From the NCBI GenBank assembly GCA_019310865.1, contig JAFDDL010000024.1, positions 1-14,932 of the forward strand: a stretch of DNA of 14,932 bases. The letters are read 5' to 3'. This DNA is from Deltaproteobacteria bacterium. Its GTDB lineage: Bacteria > Desulfobacterota > Desulfobacteria > Desulfobacterales > JAFDDL01. The translations under genes and the position numbers were made by a program. Positions 1-6,378 of the stretch are shown here, piece by piece (the first letter of the stretch is position 1; each line of letters begins with the position of its first letter). Under the pieces are notes generated by a model. That model worked only from the letters and a program-made list of their open reading frames with translations. It made no database searches and had not been told where the DNA came from.

Positions 1-22
1 ACGTCCTTACTTGAGCAACTTA

Positions 23-475
23 TTAAGTTTTTACCCGCGATATTTGCTGATCCTTTGATACAGACATCATAATTTTCGATAGCCTGCTTAAACTAATTTG
101 ATACTGTCCGTTTTTTGGTCGAGGCTTGTTTTTCAATAATGACCAAAATCTGGCCCCTGGGCCATTATAGATTTCATCAAAAGAGCCATTCTTGTGTAGT
201 TTGAGCACTATCAAATGATCGGGTTCAGAACGAAAGGCGACTCTTTCCGACTGTGTTGCTTTAATTTCGACATTTTTTCCACCTTTGGTGGCATCCTTTC
301 CTTGTGTGGAAGCAGGGAGAAGTTCAAGACCGTAATAATATGCAGCCAAGCACTCACCAATGCTCCCAACCATGTGGCCATCCGGGGTGAAATGCCGCCC
401 AGGAAACATCGTTTCAAGCTCCGAAACGATGTTATAAATACCTTTGATTAGTTCAGGAAATTTTTCTTCATCCAT
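23..475 (-). CDS. Small DUF6998-like protein with a PD-(D/E)XK-type motif
   Basis: A 150-residue soluble protein with no signal peptide or membrane segment. The ATG at 475 is chosen because the upstream extension of the frame runs into the neighbouring gene and looks non-coding; no clear Shine-Dalgarno precedes it. The central part (HFTPDGHMVGSIGE around residues 28-41, then LELLPAST, GKDA and VEIKAT) resembles the family I know as DUF6998, though I could not search for it. Read as a nuclease core, E41, D61 and the pair E70-x-K72 give the E...D...E-x-K order of PD-(D/E)XK enzymes, with residues in the right sequence for a metal site. A nuclease role is inference only; proteins of this kind can also be non-catalytic. 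It lies 88 bases downstream of the flavin/ferredoxin gene on the same strand and may be cotranscribed with it. Existence of the gene is fairly sure, function is not. Confidence 0.75.
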   Translation of the reverse strand: MDEEKFPELIKGIYNIVSELETMFPGRHFTPDGHMVGSIGECLAAYYYGLELLPASTQGKDATKGGKNVEIKATQSERVAFRSEPDHLIVLKLHKNGSFDEIYNGPGARFWSLLKNKPRPKNGQYQISLSRLSKIMMSVSKDQQISRVKT

Positions 476-563
476 AATATTAACTATGTGCCGTTTTTTG
501 TCCCATATACGTTGGAGTAATCTGCAACGTAAGATGCACAGGCGAGGTTTCCACATTAATAGA

Positions 564-1250
564 CTATCTATTTTTGGGGTCATCAATAACGATTTTAATG
601 GCATCAGATGGGCAAACCGTATAGCAATCGCCGCATACATCGCATTTGGTGTGGTCTATCATAAACTGTTCATCATCCTGATAAATGGCTTTGAAAGAGC
701 ACCCTTCCTGGCATTCTCCACAGGCAATGCATTCTTCTGTAATGCGAACACCTCTAAACGGGATTTGCTTGCCGCCAAAGCAAAAGCCGGTACGCAGCAA
801 TTTATGTGAGCGGTGTTCCATCTCAAAATCAAAATCAAATACTTCCCCCCATGCGCTGTACATGCAAAATGTGGTCATGGCTGGATACTTTTCAATGTCT
901 TTTACACCGAGCATGAACATTTCATTGACAGCAGATTTTTCCTTGAGTGTCTCCAAAGAAATTTCTTTTATATCACCGGTCGCACGGATTGTATATCCTG
1001 GTGGAAAATAGGGCATTCCTTCCTCATTGTGGCTGATGGAGGTTTCAGGAAACATACCACAGATGGATACCTTTTCTGTCTTTTTAAGTTGTTTGTAAAA
1101 AGCTTTGGTGATCATGGTTCGAAAATATAATCCTTCATGATCATAGGCAAACAGATGAGCAATGCGTGTTTGCGGGTAGCCTTCGTCAATGGTGGCAAAG
1201 GTGAGGCAGCCAATTTGGTCAAATTTATCATAAATGTCTGCAATTTCCAT
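564..1250 (-). CDS. PNPOx-like FMN-binding protein fused to a two-cluster [4Fe-4S] ferredoxin
   Basis: A 228-residue cytoplasmic redox protein. Residues about 1-150 match the split-barrel pyridoxamine-phosphate-oxidase-like fold (start MEIADIYDKFDQIGCLTFAT, later GYPQTRIAHLFAY and a GLYFRT strand), which normally binds FMN or F420. Residues about 168-220 form a bacterial 2[4Fe-4S] ferredoxin. The first CxxCxxCxxxC is C174, C177, C180, C184, followed by Ser where Pro is usual. The second is C203, C206, C209, C213-Pro. The fusion suggests electrons pass between the clusters and a bound flavin, but the substrate is unknown. It should not be called PdxH. The ATG at 1250 is preceded by AGGAAAG about 8 bases upstream. 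A short open reading upstream ends TAATG across this start, hinting that the gene once followed another in an operon. Existence is sure; specific reaction unknown. Confidence 0.9.
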   Translation of the reverse strand: MEIADIYDKFDQIGCLTFATIDEGYPQTRIAHLFAYDHEGLYFRTMITKAFYKQLKKTEKVSICGMFPETSISHNEEGMPYFPPGYTIRATGDIKEISLETLKEKSAVNEMFMLGVKDIEKYPAMTTFCMYSAWGEVFDFDFEMEHRSHKLLRTGFCFGGKQIPFRGVRITEECIACGECQEGCSFKAIYQDDEQFMIDHTKCDVCGDCYTVCPSDAIKIVIDDPKNR

Positions 1251-1457
1251 TATTGTATCTTTCCTAAATATTTTCCATTAATGTTCATCCATTTGTCTTT
1301 CGACAAGATTTCCTCGATGTAATTGTTGGCTTTACAGACATATTGATATCATCTAAGCATTTGTAAATATTCTATTATATGCATATATTGATCGAATACC
1401 CACACCCTACCATTAGGCCCTATATCATTGCAAAGTTCAACCAATTCTTGAAAAATG

Positions 1458-2390
1458 TCATGTACTATTCCACCAGCGCAGCACTCTTAGTGCTCGCAAT
1501 GTATTCCAACGACTCGGTTTTCCAGTTTGTTCCATGTCAAAAAACACTTTACCAGAATATTTTTGCTGCACTGGCCAGCGACCGTCTTTACGGCGCTTTT
1601 TATAAAGCAGATTAATAGCATCTTGGACTCTCTTGTCCTTGGTCATACCAGTAAGAGCAAAATACTCTAAGCCGCGAAGTATATCGTAGTGCCATCGATA
1701 TGGGAATGATAATCCAATAAATTTTTTGTCGATGACTTGACCAGTTTTGTCAGACTTATACAGCCGATGTTGAAGCATTAATTCCAATGCGTTCTGCTCA
1801 GCGATTGTCACATCGTAACGGCTACCCCCATTTCCCCTTCGGATATATTCGCGTAAGCCTTCTAATACATTAAAGGTGGTATGAAACGAACTATGATGGG
1901 GCCGTGGAGAACGCGTGCGCCGACAATTCCATCCACCATCCGGCATCCTCTCATTTCAAAGATTATCCACGATTGCTTCAATTCGTTCATCATCAATTTT
2001 GAAATAAATTGCCAATTGTAAAGCCATACCGACAATACACCGGTCAAGATTTCTGAGCTTTTCTTTGAAGTCCGCGTCACAGATTTCGCCAAGTAGCCCA
2101 TTCATCATCATATTCGCGCCATACTGCGCTGCTTCACACTCGCGAGGGATACCAAATTTGTGTAGAGTCAACAATGTATATGTTGTAGAAGTCCATTTGG
2201 GTGAATAAATTCCACCTCCCCAACGGCCATCTCTATCTTGTAGTGATAGTAGTTTTGCACCCCAACCATCTTTAATAGTGCGTTGTTGTTCAGCTTTCCA
2301 AATCCGCTCCGGCGCATCAAGTAGGTCGCGCATGGTTTGCCAACGAATTGCAACATCGCCTTCCATTAGCCATTTAATTATTTCTTCCAT
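1458..2390 (-). pseudogene. Terpene-cyclase/prenyltransferase-fold protein interrupted by an in-frame TGA
   Basis: Two open segments lie in the same frame and are separated by a single TGA at 1956-1958, codon 145 of about 310. The N-terminal part starts MEEIIKWLMEGDVAIRWQ at 2390, with AAGG six bases before the ATG; a TTG 45 bases further upstream is less likely. Both halves carry the DG-G/R-W repeat signature of the alpha/alpha squalene-cyclase/prenyltransferase superfamily: QDRDGRWGGG in the first, MPDGGWNC and RKDGRWPVQ in the second. The end RALRVLRWW looks like a natural C-terminus. No frameshift is needed: reading through gives one continuous protein of ordinary length for the small bacterial members of this fold. 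Their substrate is generally unknown. The stop may be a real nonsense mutation, a sequencing error or, less likely, a recoded codon. There is no obvious internal start for the second half. Confidence 0.8.
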
Positions 2391-2833
2391 TGACAACCTT
2401 TCACTTATTGTGGCGTTTAATGCTATGCTGCCCAATAATTATTATTGGTAAAAAAGTATCAAAAATAAATCATCATTTAGATCAACCCTCCCCACAGTAC
2501 AGATATATTGAGAGTATCCCAGGAATATTACGACTGTCAAACCCCTTGATACCATACCAATATCTCAGTAAAAATCAATTTTAAATATACTCTCAAAAAC
2601 AAAATATCGTTCGGGACCAGATATATCGACCATATCTTTGGTTTCGCTTAACCTATGATTAGAGTAATCACAGGCTTGATAACGGATTGGAAACCTGAGA
2701 TATTGCGGCTATCTGCCATTTCCAAGGATGAAAAATAGTGTGTGATATCAGGTATCTGTAACGTTAAGGTCAGCAGCGCGGTTTTAGACGTCCTCAGAAG
2801 TGCTTAGGCTGCCAACCGATTGTTCCAGAGGAA
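2391..2833. other. Gene-free AT-rich stretch with scattered short inverted repeats
   Basis: No coding region could be supported on either strand across these 443 bases. It should hold the promoter of the interrupted terpene-cyclase-fold gene and the 3' end of the methyltransferase transcript. Two things are visible. A 10-bp inverted repeat TTGAGAGTAT (2508-2517) and ATACTCTCAA (2587-2596) lies 69 bases apart. A short perfect hairpin GTTCC-AGA-GGAAC (2822-2834) touches the methyltransferase stop but lacks a T-run, so I do not call it a terminator. Confidence 0.5.
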
Positions 2834-3514
2834 CTACCCAATGTAGACGGAGTATTCGAACCCTTCACCTAATGGGATAGTAGTCGATATGAATCTGTTT
2901 TCCCCTGATTGCATATACTCGACATATGGACGAAGGCCCTTCCTAAAAGTGAAAATATTGTCCGCGAGAATTACTGAGCCTGTCTTTAACCTAGGCTGGA
3001 GCAGCTTGATGACAGGAAGATATAGATCCTTCCATCCATCCAACAGTATAAGGTCCACGGGTTCAGGAACTTTACGAAGAGTTTCAAGTGCATCACCTAC
3101 GCGCACTTCTGCAAACTTTGAGAGACCGGCCTCATCTATATTTCGGGATGCCTGGGTGCACTTCGATGTCTCTATCTCTGATCCGATGACGATACCTGAT
3201 CCGTTGTCTCGTACAGCCGAGGCCAGGTAGATGGTAGAAATTCCGAAGGAGGTGCCAAATTCCACAACATTTTTCGCTCCAAGAGCACGGGCCGTGACGT
3301 ATAGGAACTCACCTTGTTCCCGAGAAACCGGGATGTAGCAATCCTTCATCGATTCTGGAGTAAGAGATTGGGAGAAGGTTTTCCTTTGGATAAAACCCAT
3401 CACAAGCCTTGGAAGTAACTTTAAAAAGCGAAAACGATCTTGCCGGGCTGCCTCATAGAGCCGCTCAATAACAGATTTTGTCGGTTCAGATCTGAGCGAA
3501 TTTCGATTTGTCAT
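2834..3514 (-). CDS. SAM-dependent O-methyltransferase-like protein
   Basis: A 226-residue soluble class I (Rossmann-fold) methyltransferase. SAM-binding motif I is VVEFGTSFGISTIYLA at residues 83-98, preceded by a helix reading SREQGEFLYVTARALGAKN. The acidic residue ending strand 2 is in VIGSEIE (about 113). The strand 4 motif is DLILLDGWKDLY (154-165) and the strand 5 region GSVILADNIF (179-188). This layout, with LLDGWKDLY and ADN, fits the caffeoyl-CoA/catechol O-methyltransferase type group (O-methyltransferase family 3 or Methyltransf_24), which is often metal-assisted. The acceptor cannot be read from the sequence. A strong ribosome site GGAGG lies four bases before the ATG at 3514. 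Upstream is a TATAAT box overlapped by palindromic operator-like repeats, so the gene is probably monocistronic and controlled by a dimeric repressor. Catalytic class is confident, substrate unknown. Confidence 0.88.
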   Translation of the reverse strand: MTNRNSLRSEPTKSVIERLYEAARQDRFRFLKLLPRLVMGFIQRKTFSQSLTPESMKDCYIPVSREQGEFLYVTARALGAKNVVEFGTSFGISTIYLASAVRDNGSGIVIGSEIETSKCTQASRNIDEAGLSKFAEVRVGDALETLRKVPEPVDLILLDGWKDLYLPVIKLLQPRLKTGSVILADNIFTFRKGLRPYVEYMQSGENRFISTTIPLGEGFEYSVYIG

Positions 3515-3536
3515 ATAACCTCCGTACCGCCTAATA

Positions 3537-3577
3537 ATTATACAGTCTGTATAAAACGACGAACACAGACTGTATAA
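3537..3577 (-). promoter_or_regulatory. Methyltransferase promoter with tandem palindromic operator sites
   Basis: Reading toward the methyltransferase, a consensus TATAAT is at 3537-3542, about 22 bases before the start codon, while the -35 position is poor. A perfect 17-nt palindrome TTATACAGTCTGTATAA (3538-3554) overlaps the -10 box. A second copy of its core, ACAG-N-CTGT (3565-3573), flanked by matching TATAA on one side, is centred 23 bases further upstream, over the -35 region. Two similar sites about two helical turns apart on the promoter suggest a repressor binding as paired dimers. The regulator is not recognisable in the window. Confidence 0.6.
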
Positions 3578-4394
3578 ACCGACTTACAAACGGTCTGCCG
3601 GACCTCTAAAATATTACCAATCCATATACGCGAATTCATGTCGTAACACAGGTTTATTAAAATTACCCCCAATAGTTCTGGTTTGTCAAAACCGTCGGCA
3701 CCTTCCACTGAAGCAAATTAGTATGAATGAAACTGTAAATACTCTGGTCAGCTGGAATGCTGCAGGAGTGGTGGTACCATACCAATGCAACAGGCAAACC
3801 AGCGACACCTCGCCATAGCAAACTTTGTCCGGTTATATTTATAAATCGCCTGTATTCCTAACTGTTCACGTTTTGGGAAAAAACAAATACATCATCTTTT
3901 GTACAACAAATTTTAATTCTTGGCTATCGTAAATATTACGAGTGCCAGTAGCAACTTTTGCTATTTTTCATATTTTGCAGCAGGGAATTAGCACTTTTTA
4001 CGATGAGTGTAATCGTGAGCGCAGCTCAGCCTTTCGATGTAAAACCGGATTGGATGCTGATTCCCACACACTGGCGCTTCATTCTGGGAAATATCCAATT
4101 GATGGCGGTGTGCGATACTGATGCGCCAACTTACACTCTGGTTAGTACATGTATTAGTTTGTAGACGAACAGGTGGGCTGAAAGGCTCATCAGTATCTGT
4201 GCAAATTACGGTGTTGGTAAAATCAAGCGCGCAATTTCTCTATATACATATCGAGTTTTCGGCCGGGGATGGTAGGAGGCTGCATCAGGTAATCCATAGT
4301 GGCGGGATTGGGCCATAGAAAACGCTGCCTTCCCCGGTAATCAACTGGTGGGATCTAACAGCGTCATCTGAGTGCTGGTAATCTTTGATGGATT
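3578..4394. other. 817-base tract without an intact gene
   Basis: I could support no complete gene on either strand. Short stop-bounded readings have a protein-like look on the minus strand. One covers roughly 4232-4360 (containing LWPNPATMDYLM and PPTIPGRKLDMYIEKL); another covers roughly 3665-3840 (containing GQSLLWRGVAGLPVALVWYHH). They are in different frames, are broken by stops and match no family I can name. They may be remnants of decayed genes or chance. A 12-bp string TACCATACCAAT at 3775-3786 also occurs at 2550-2561. No terminator, tRNA or insertion-sequence end was seen. Confidence 0.4.
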
Positions 4395-4868
4395 TTAAAA
4401 GGAGACCATTGCTAATCTTTCAATAAATAAATGTCGTTTTGCTTTGATTTGGTTTAAATCGAATGCCGTTATATTTGGCAATTGGCCATTGTCTTTTTGA
4501 TCCCGCAGGTTGACAGTGATCACTCGGGTACGTTGATCAAGTGTATTGCCTCCCGACAGTCCGGCTTTAGCCAATTGATTCCCTATATTTGGTATGTCTG
4601 GTTGTACCAGATGAAAACCTTGAAGGAATAACGAATTGTCGTTTTTCAGGTTTTTATAGTCAAAGGCAACAATATCAGGAACCAGGCCTTTGTCCGTGGT
4701 TTTTTCACCACTTGTGGCGGTCACAATGGTTTCTGCAATCGACTTATTATCATCAAACGCCCAGGCGTTTTTACCGGCATATCCCGAAAGCCCCAGCAGA
4801 AAAATGGCAACTGTAAAAATGATCGATGATTTCCTTATTACTGAATGTCGTAAATTCTGGTTGCTCAT
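4395..4868 (-). CDS. Secreted protein of unknown function with two internal repeats
   Basis: A 157-residue protein I do not recognise. The N-terminus is a classical signal peptide: basic stretch RHSVIRK, hydrophobic core IIFTVAIFLLGLSGYAG, and a signal peptidase I site after AWA (residues 35-37), giving a mature protein of about 120 residues beginning FDDNKS. The mature part holds two copies of a motif of about 28 residues, at 61-88 (GLVPDIVAFDYKNLK, then LF) and 128-155 (GQLPNITAFDLNQIK, then LF), joined by a Gly/Asn-rich linker. There are no cysteines or lipobox. The start at 4868 is preferred over the ATG at 4874 because AAGGAG then sits at a normal distance; from 4874 it would be too close. 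A sigma-54 type promoter lies about 60 bases upstream. The protein is probably periplasmic or exported and conditionally expressed; its role is unknown. Confidence 0.8.
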   Translation of the reverse strand: MSNQNLRHSVIRKSSIIFTVAIFLLGLSGYAGKNAWAFDDNKSIAETIVTATSGEKTTDKGLVPDIVAFDYKNLKNDNSLFLQGFHLVQPDIPNIGNQLAKAGLSGGNTLDQRTRVITVNLRDQKDNGQLPNITAFDLNQIKAKRHLFIERLAMVSF

Positions 4869-4928
4869 TGTCATTCTCCTTTTTGGTATTTTTTATTAGT
4901 GTTTTTTTTGTTTGATAACTAAGCATAT

Positions 4929-4945
4929 AGCAGAAGGCGTGCCAA
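4929..4945 (-). promoter_or_regulatory. Sigma-54 (RpoN) -24/-12 promoter
   Basis: On the minus strand this reads TTGGCACGCCTTCTGCT. It matches the sigma-54 consensus TTGGCACG-N4-TTGCT except for one base (C for T). The invariant GG and GC elements are exactly 10 bases apart. It points at the secreted repeat protein, predicting a start of transcription near 4918 and a leader of about 50 bases. No good -35/-10 pair for the housekeeping sigma factor is seen here. Expression would then need an activating enhancer-binding protein, which is not encoded in this window. Confidence 0.7.
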
Positions 4946-4984
4946 GTCATATATAGCAATAAATTACAGATGGTTATATTCAAT

Positions 4985-5025
4985 TTGGCAGGTTTACCAG
5001 CCAAGAAAGGTGGTGATATTCACCA
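4985..5025. promoter_or_regulatory. Two palindromes upstream of the sigma-54 promoter, possible enhancer sites
   Basis: Two adjacent dyads lie about 67-107 bases upstream of the predicted transcription start. The first is TTGGC-A-GG-TTTA-CC-A-GCCAA at 4985-5004 (7 of 8 arm positions paired). The second is TGGTGA-TAT-TCACCA at 5011-5025 (perfect 6-bp arms). Their distance and symmetry suit binding sites for a dimeric sigma-54 activator. The two sequences are not clear copies of one another, so a single activator is not certain. Confidence 0.4.
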
Positions 5026-5305
5026 ACAAATGGCAATAGAAACTATTTTGTGGTGGGCTTGCAAATCATGCAGAAATGAAAAAGTTCCCAAAATCAGTTT
5101 GCTAAAATAGGACGCCGAGTTTGGGGCCTCATTTTAGGAATTGGTTTAGCTTATCGAAGAACCACCGGCGGATTACAAGATCACGCCGGCGCCCAATCCC
5201 ATGGCGGCAAAAACGTAACCCAGTGAATATGTGGCCACCTAATAGAAAGGCCATTGCCTTAAATTATACAACAAAATGACAGGGCTGATAAGGAAGAATC
5301 TTGCC
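5026..5305. other. Intergenic stretch without an intact gene
   Basis: Between the enhancer-like dyads and the amidohydrolase remnant there is no gene I can support. On the minus strand around 5170-5250 a short open reading contains VATYSLGYVFAAMGLGAGVIL. It looks like a membrane helix and could be a transporter remnant, but it ends at a stop and has no recognisable flanks. Confidence 0.3.
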
Positions 5306-5926
5306 ATGACAGATCTAAATCATTTTCTTGAACCCGGGACCCCGGTGACGGATGACCCGCGCCGTATCCCTGTTAAACCGGTCCCAGAAGCGACCGCTCC
5401 GACACTGATTGTCAAAAACGGGCGTATATTTGATGGGTCGGGCAAATCCGCCTGTGTCGACACGCTGGTGATACAGGGAAATAAAATAAAGGAGATCGTC
5501 AAAATCGGTACGGCGGTCTGGCCAGATGAAACGCGGGTGATCGATGCGTCCGGGAAAACCGTCATGCCCGGCATGATAGATCTGCATACCCATCTATCTT
5601 ACGTAGATCTGTCCGCCATGGATCCCCATGCATTTAATGAAGCGGATGGCACCCTGAGAGGGGTGGAGAAATGCCGGTACTTTATTGAATGCGGAATTAC
5701 CAGTATCCGGGATATGGGCTCTTATGGCGCCATACCGTTTCGGTTGAAGGAGTGGATCGCCCGGAAACGGATCCCGGGGCCTCGGGTGTTTGCGGTAGAG
5801 GCCGGTGTGGACATGGTGGAGCACACACTTCCTCGTACCGATGAATCCATCCGCCTCATGGCGGAGAAAGGCATCGAGGCGATTCCCACCATCGTGCCAT
5901 ATATTCTGATCATGAACCCGGCCTAA
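5306..5926 (+). pseudogene. Amidohydrolase remnant with an internal deletion and lost C-terminus
   Basis: The frame encodes 206 residues from the ATG at 5306, where AAGGA lies 11 bases upstream; an ATG at 5276 has no ribosome site. Residues 32-163 are a good N-terminus of an imidazolonepropionase/prolidase-type amidohydrolase: LIVKNGRIFDGSG, then VMPGMIDLHTHLS with metal ligands H94 and H96, then GITSIRDMGSYG and IPGPRVFA. At residue 163/164 (about 5794/5795) the sequence jumps straight to VEAGVDMVEH and DESIRLMAEKGIEAIPTIV, which in intact family members lies roughly 100 residues further on. The skipped part carries the carboxylated lysine and histidine ligands. The frame also stops soon after, before the strand with the catalytic aspartate. 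An active enzyme (usual length about 400-450) is therefore impossible. It is the only plus-strand gene-like feature here, consistent with a decaying accessory region. Confidence 0.85.
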
Positions 5927-6378
5927 ACCAGCTGAAAAATAATTATGGAAGAAAGCATTTTAAAGGCAGTTAAGTTTTTTGAGCACTTTTTAGGCTGTGC
6001 TTGCCTTACAAAGTTCAAAGACACTTTACACCCTTCGGTCACTTGATAACTATAAACTCACAAAATACTTAACATGTTAACTATTTTGTGATAGCTACTC
6101 TTCAAATTTGGCTATTCCAAAAATCTTAACTAGTTAAGCAATCTGTGAGTATATAGATATCTACACTTTTCGAAGACGAAAAATATGTGAGATATGTAGC
6201 AGCAAGCTCAAATTATTGGGGGATACCAGGTGACCACGAAGCGCGGGAATTTCCATCTTAATAGAAAATCGTGATTGAAATAAGGAAAAAACAAAATTCA
6301 ATTATTTCAATAAATACGGGTTTTCGGGAACCACAATTTGCGCGAACGGTGACTTTCCTTATGGATTCTGCCGTGTTC
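5927..6378. other. Gene-free region between the convergent amidohydrolase remnant and exporter
   Basis: Besides the 105-bp inverted repeat, two more hairpins are visible. One is a tight TTTTCG-AAGA-CGAAAA at 6167-6182. The other is a 10-bp perfect stem ATTGAAATAA/TTATTTCAAT (6274-6283 and 6302-6311) with an 18-base loop, placed where the exporter transcript should end. The latter is AT-only in its stem apart from one C-G pair per arm, so it would be a weak terminator. A 68-codon plus-strand frame at 6271-6477 overlaps the exporter's 3' end and has no ribosome site; I take it as a shadow. Confidence 0.5.
6051..6155. repeat. 105-bp nested inverted repeat
   Basis: Two 45-base arms (6051-6095 and 6111-6155) are inverted copies of each other, matching at 34 of 45 positions by my hand alignment, around a 15-base centre. 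Each arm contains its own palindrome: CTTAAC-AT-GTTAAC at 6068-6081 and CTTAAC-TA-GTTAAG at 6125-6138. Each also has CTCACA, or its complement TGTGAG, five bases outside. The left arm holds a 34-base near-perfect palindrome (6058-6091, 16 of 17 pairs). It lies between the amidohydrolase remnant and the exporter gene. It could be a miniature mobile element, a paired operator or a phage or plasmid-type site; no target-site duplication was found by eye. Confidence 0.65.

Noticed and set aside
1251..1345. Short minus-strand reading ending KYLGKIQ with TAATG overlap at the flavin/ferredoxin start
   Set aside because: Only about 32 codons between stops, no start with a ribosome site and no recognisable family; may be a remnant but not defensible as a gene.
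2822..2834. GTTCC-AGA-GGAAC hairpin as methyltransferase terminator
   Set aside because: Stem of only five pairs touching the stop codon, without a T-run.
4771..5004. 77-codon minus-strand frame upstream of the secreted repeat protein
   Set aside because: It overlaps the signal-peptide coding region in another frame and spans the sigma-54 promoter; no family resemblance.
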